This document shows, piece by piece, positions 63,458 through 64,000 of a stretch of DNA of 64,000 nucleotides. The notes under the pieces were generated by a model. That model was not told where the DNA came from, did not search any database, and saw only the letters and a program-made list of their open reading frames with translations. The position numbers and the translations under genes are program-made. The stretch comes from Hyphomicrobiales bacterium (lineage in GTDB: Bacteria; Pseudomonadota; Alphaproteobacteria; Rhizobiales; OSC116): the NCBI GenBank assembly GCA_013214705.1, contig JABSRZ010000003.1, positions 186,001 through 250,000 of the forward strand. The letters run 5' to 3'. Numbering within the stretch: position 1 is the stretch's first letter; each line of letters opens with the position of its first letter.

Positions 63458-64000
63458 ATGTTAAATATTCTTGATCTCACATACCGCATCGAAGGCCGCC
63501 TGTTGTTCGAAAATGCGACCGCAAATATACCCTCTGGCCACAAAGTTGGCCTTGTCGGGCGTAATGGTGTCGGCAAAACCACATTGCTTAAAATTTTAAA
63601 TAAAGAAATACACGCCGAGGGTGGGCATATCACCACTTCGCGTGGGGCCAAAATAGGCATGGTGAGCCAAGAAGCTCCCGGCGGGCCGGAAAGCTTAATA
63701 AGCTGGGTTTTAAGCCAGCATACCGAAATGAACGAATTATTTGCCGAGGCCGAAACTTGTACCGACCCCGAGCGGATATCGGACATTCAGTTACGCTTGG
63801 TAGATATTGATGCCCATACCGCCAAATCTCGCGCGGCAACCATATTGTCTGGTTTGGGGTTTGATGATGAAGCCCAACAACGCGCTTGTGCCGATTTTTC
63901 TGGTGGCTGGCGCATGCGTTTGGCCTTGGGAGCGATTTTATTTTTAGAGCCAGATATTTTAATGCTCGACGAGCCGACCAATTATCTCGATCTTGAAGGC
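63458..64000 (+). CDS. ABC-F family ATPase (5' part, cut by window edge)
   Basis: At least 181 residues from ATG 63458, open to the window end. Walker A is GRNGVGKTT, the signature is FSGGWRMRLAL and Walker B LMLDEPTNYLD; the last is diagnostic for soluble ABC-F proteins, which act on ribosomes rather than in transport. The second ATPase domain and linker are beyond the edge, so Uup, EttA, YheS or a resistance type cannot be separated. This gene commonly follows ndk in relatives. Confidence 0.9.
   Translation, partial: MLNILDLTYRIEGRLLFENATANIPSGHKVGLVGRNGVGKTTLLKILNKEIHAEGGHITTSRGAKIGMVSQEAPGGPESLISWVLSQHTEMNELFAEAETCTDPERISDIQLRLVDIDAHTAKSRAATILSGLGFDDEAQQRACADFSGGWRMRLALGAILFLEPDILMLDEPTNYLDLEG

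Noticed and set aside
63445-63786. 113-codon minus-strand frame at the right end
   Set aside because: Antisense to the ABC-F gene, whose Walker and signature motifs show the true coding strand.

Overview
The window reads as a chromosomal segment of an AT-rich member of the Alphaproteobacteria. The support is gene content and order rather than one marker: an NDUFA12-type complex I subunit next to a DUF2155 gene behind aroQ/accB/accC/aat; an rne - amidase - mrcA - prfB block; a SUF operon with an IscR-like regulator and two cysteine desulfurases; and an aspS / rnd / ppx / ppk / hda / AI-2E permease / CDP-alcohol phosphatidyltransferase / DUF2066 / purM / purN / ndk block. I know all four as typical alphaproteobacterial neighbourhoods. 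No rRNA, tRNA, CRISPR array, prophage or insertion sequence was seen. The order and genus cannot be fixed from the sequence alone.

Layout. 1-4.9 kb: stacked hairpins, a chemoreceptor with three CHASE3 sensor repeats, an OmpA-like secreted protein and a methyltransferase. 5-7 kb: small accessory genes, namely an ArsR/SdpR-type repressor with an SdpI-like membrane protein, a glycine-zipper peptide, and a membrane protein with an overlapping Xre-type regulator behind a palindromic promoter. 7-12.6 kb: redoxin, parE, RhlE-type helicase, diguanylate cyclase. 12.6-20.4 kb (minus strand): iscR - nifS-like - sufB - sufC - sufD - sufS - sufT - sufA-like - tfoX-like. 20.6-24.2 kb: hydrolase, tyrS, bcp, two bactofilins. 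24.3-29.7 kb (minus): prfB with a programmed frameshift, PBP1A and an AMIN amidase. 30-33.3 kb: RNase E behind a long leader. 33.5-39.3 kb: two DsbA-like proteins around aroQ, fatty-acid synthesis genes accB/accC, aat, DUF2155, NDUFA12. 39.4-46.3 kb: response regulator, DUF418 protein, dapD/dapE, a threonine aldolase and two unknown membrane or periplasmic proteins. 46.3-60.8 kb: the translation, polyphosphate, Hda and purine block. 60.8-64 kb: a WYL regulator, a nuclease-like accessory gene, an anti-sigma-like protein and the start of an ABC-F gene cut by the window edge.

How the genes work together. The SUF operon is a complete Fe-S assembly set with its own sensor regulator. prfB-mrcA-amidase-rne joins translation termination, cell-wall growth and RNA decay. 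ppx and ppk lie side by side and set the polyphosphate level; hda next to them limits DnaA. dapD-dapE supplies diaminopimelate for lysine and peptidoglycan. purM-purN are adjacent steps of purine synthesis.

The observations most worth a second look are: the prfB frameshift site, which uses UAA instead of the usual UGA; a 15-bp triple repeat just past the prfB stop; a DsbA paralogue whose two active-site cysteines are gone; the triple-CHASE3 chemoreceptor; a roughly 240-residue insertion in the RNase E S1 domain; the palindromic promoter of the Xre/membrane-protein pair; and the PD-(D/E)XK-like orphan at 61.6-62.8 kb. I did not find a convincing multi-gene novel system; these are individual leads.
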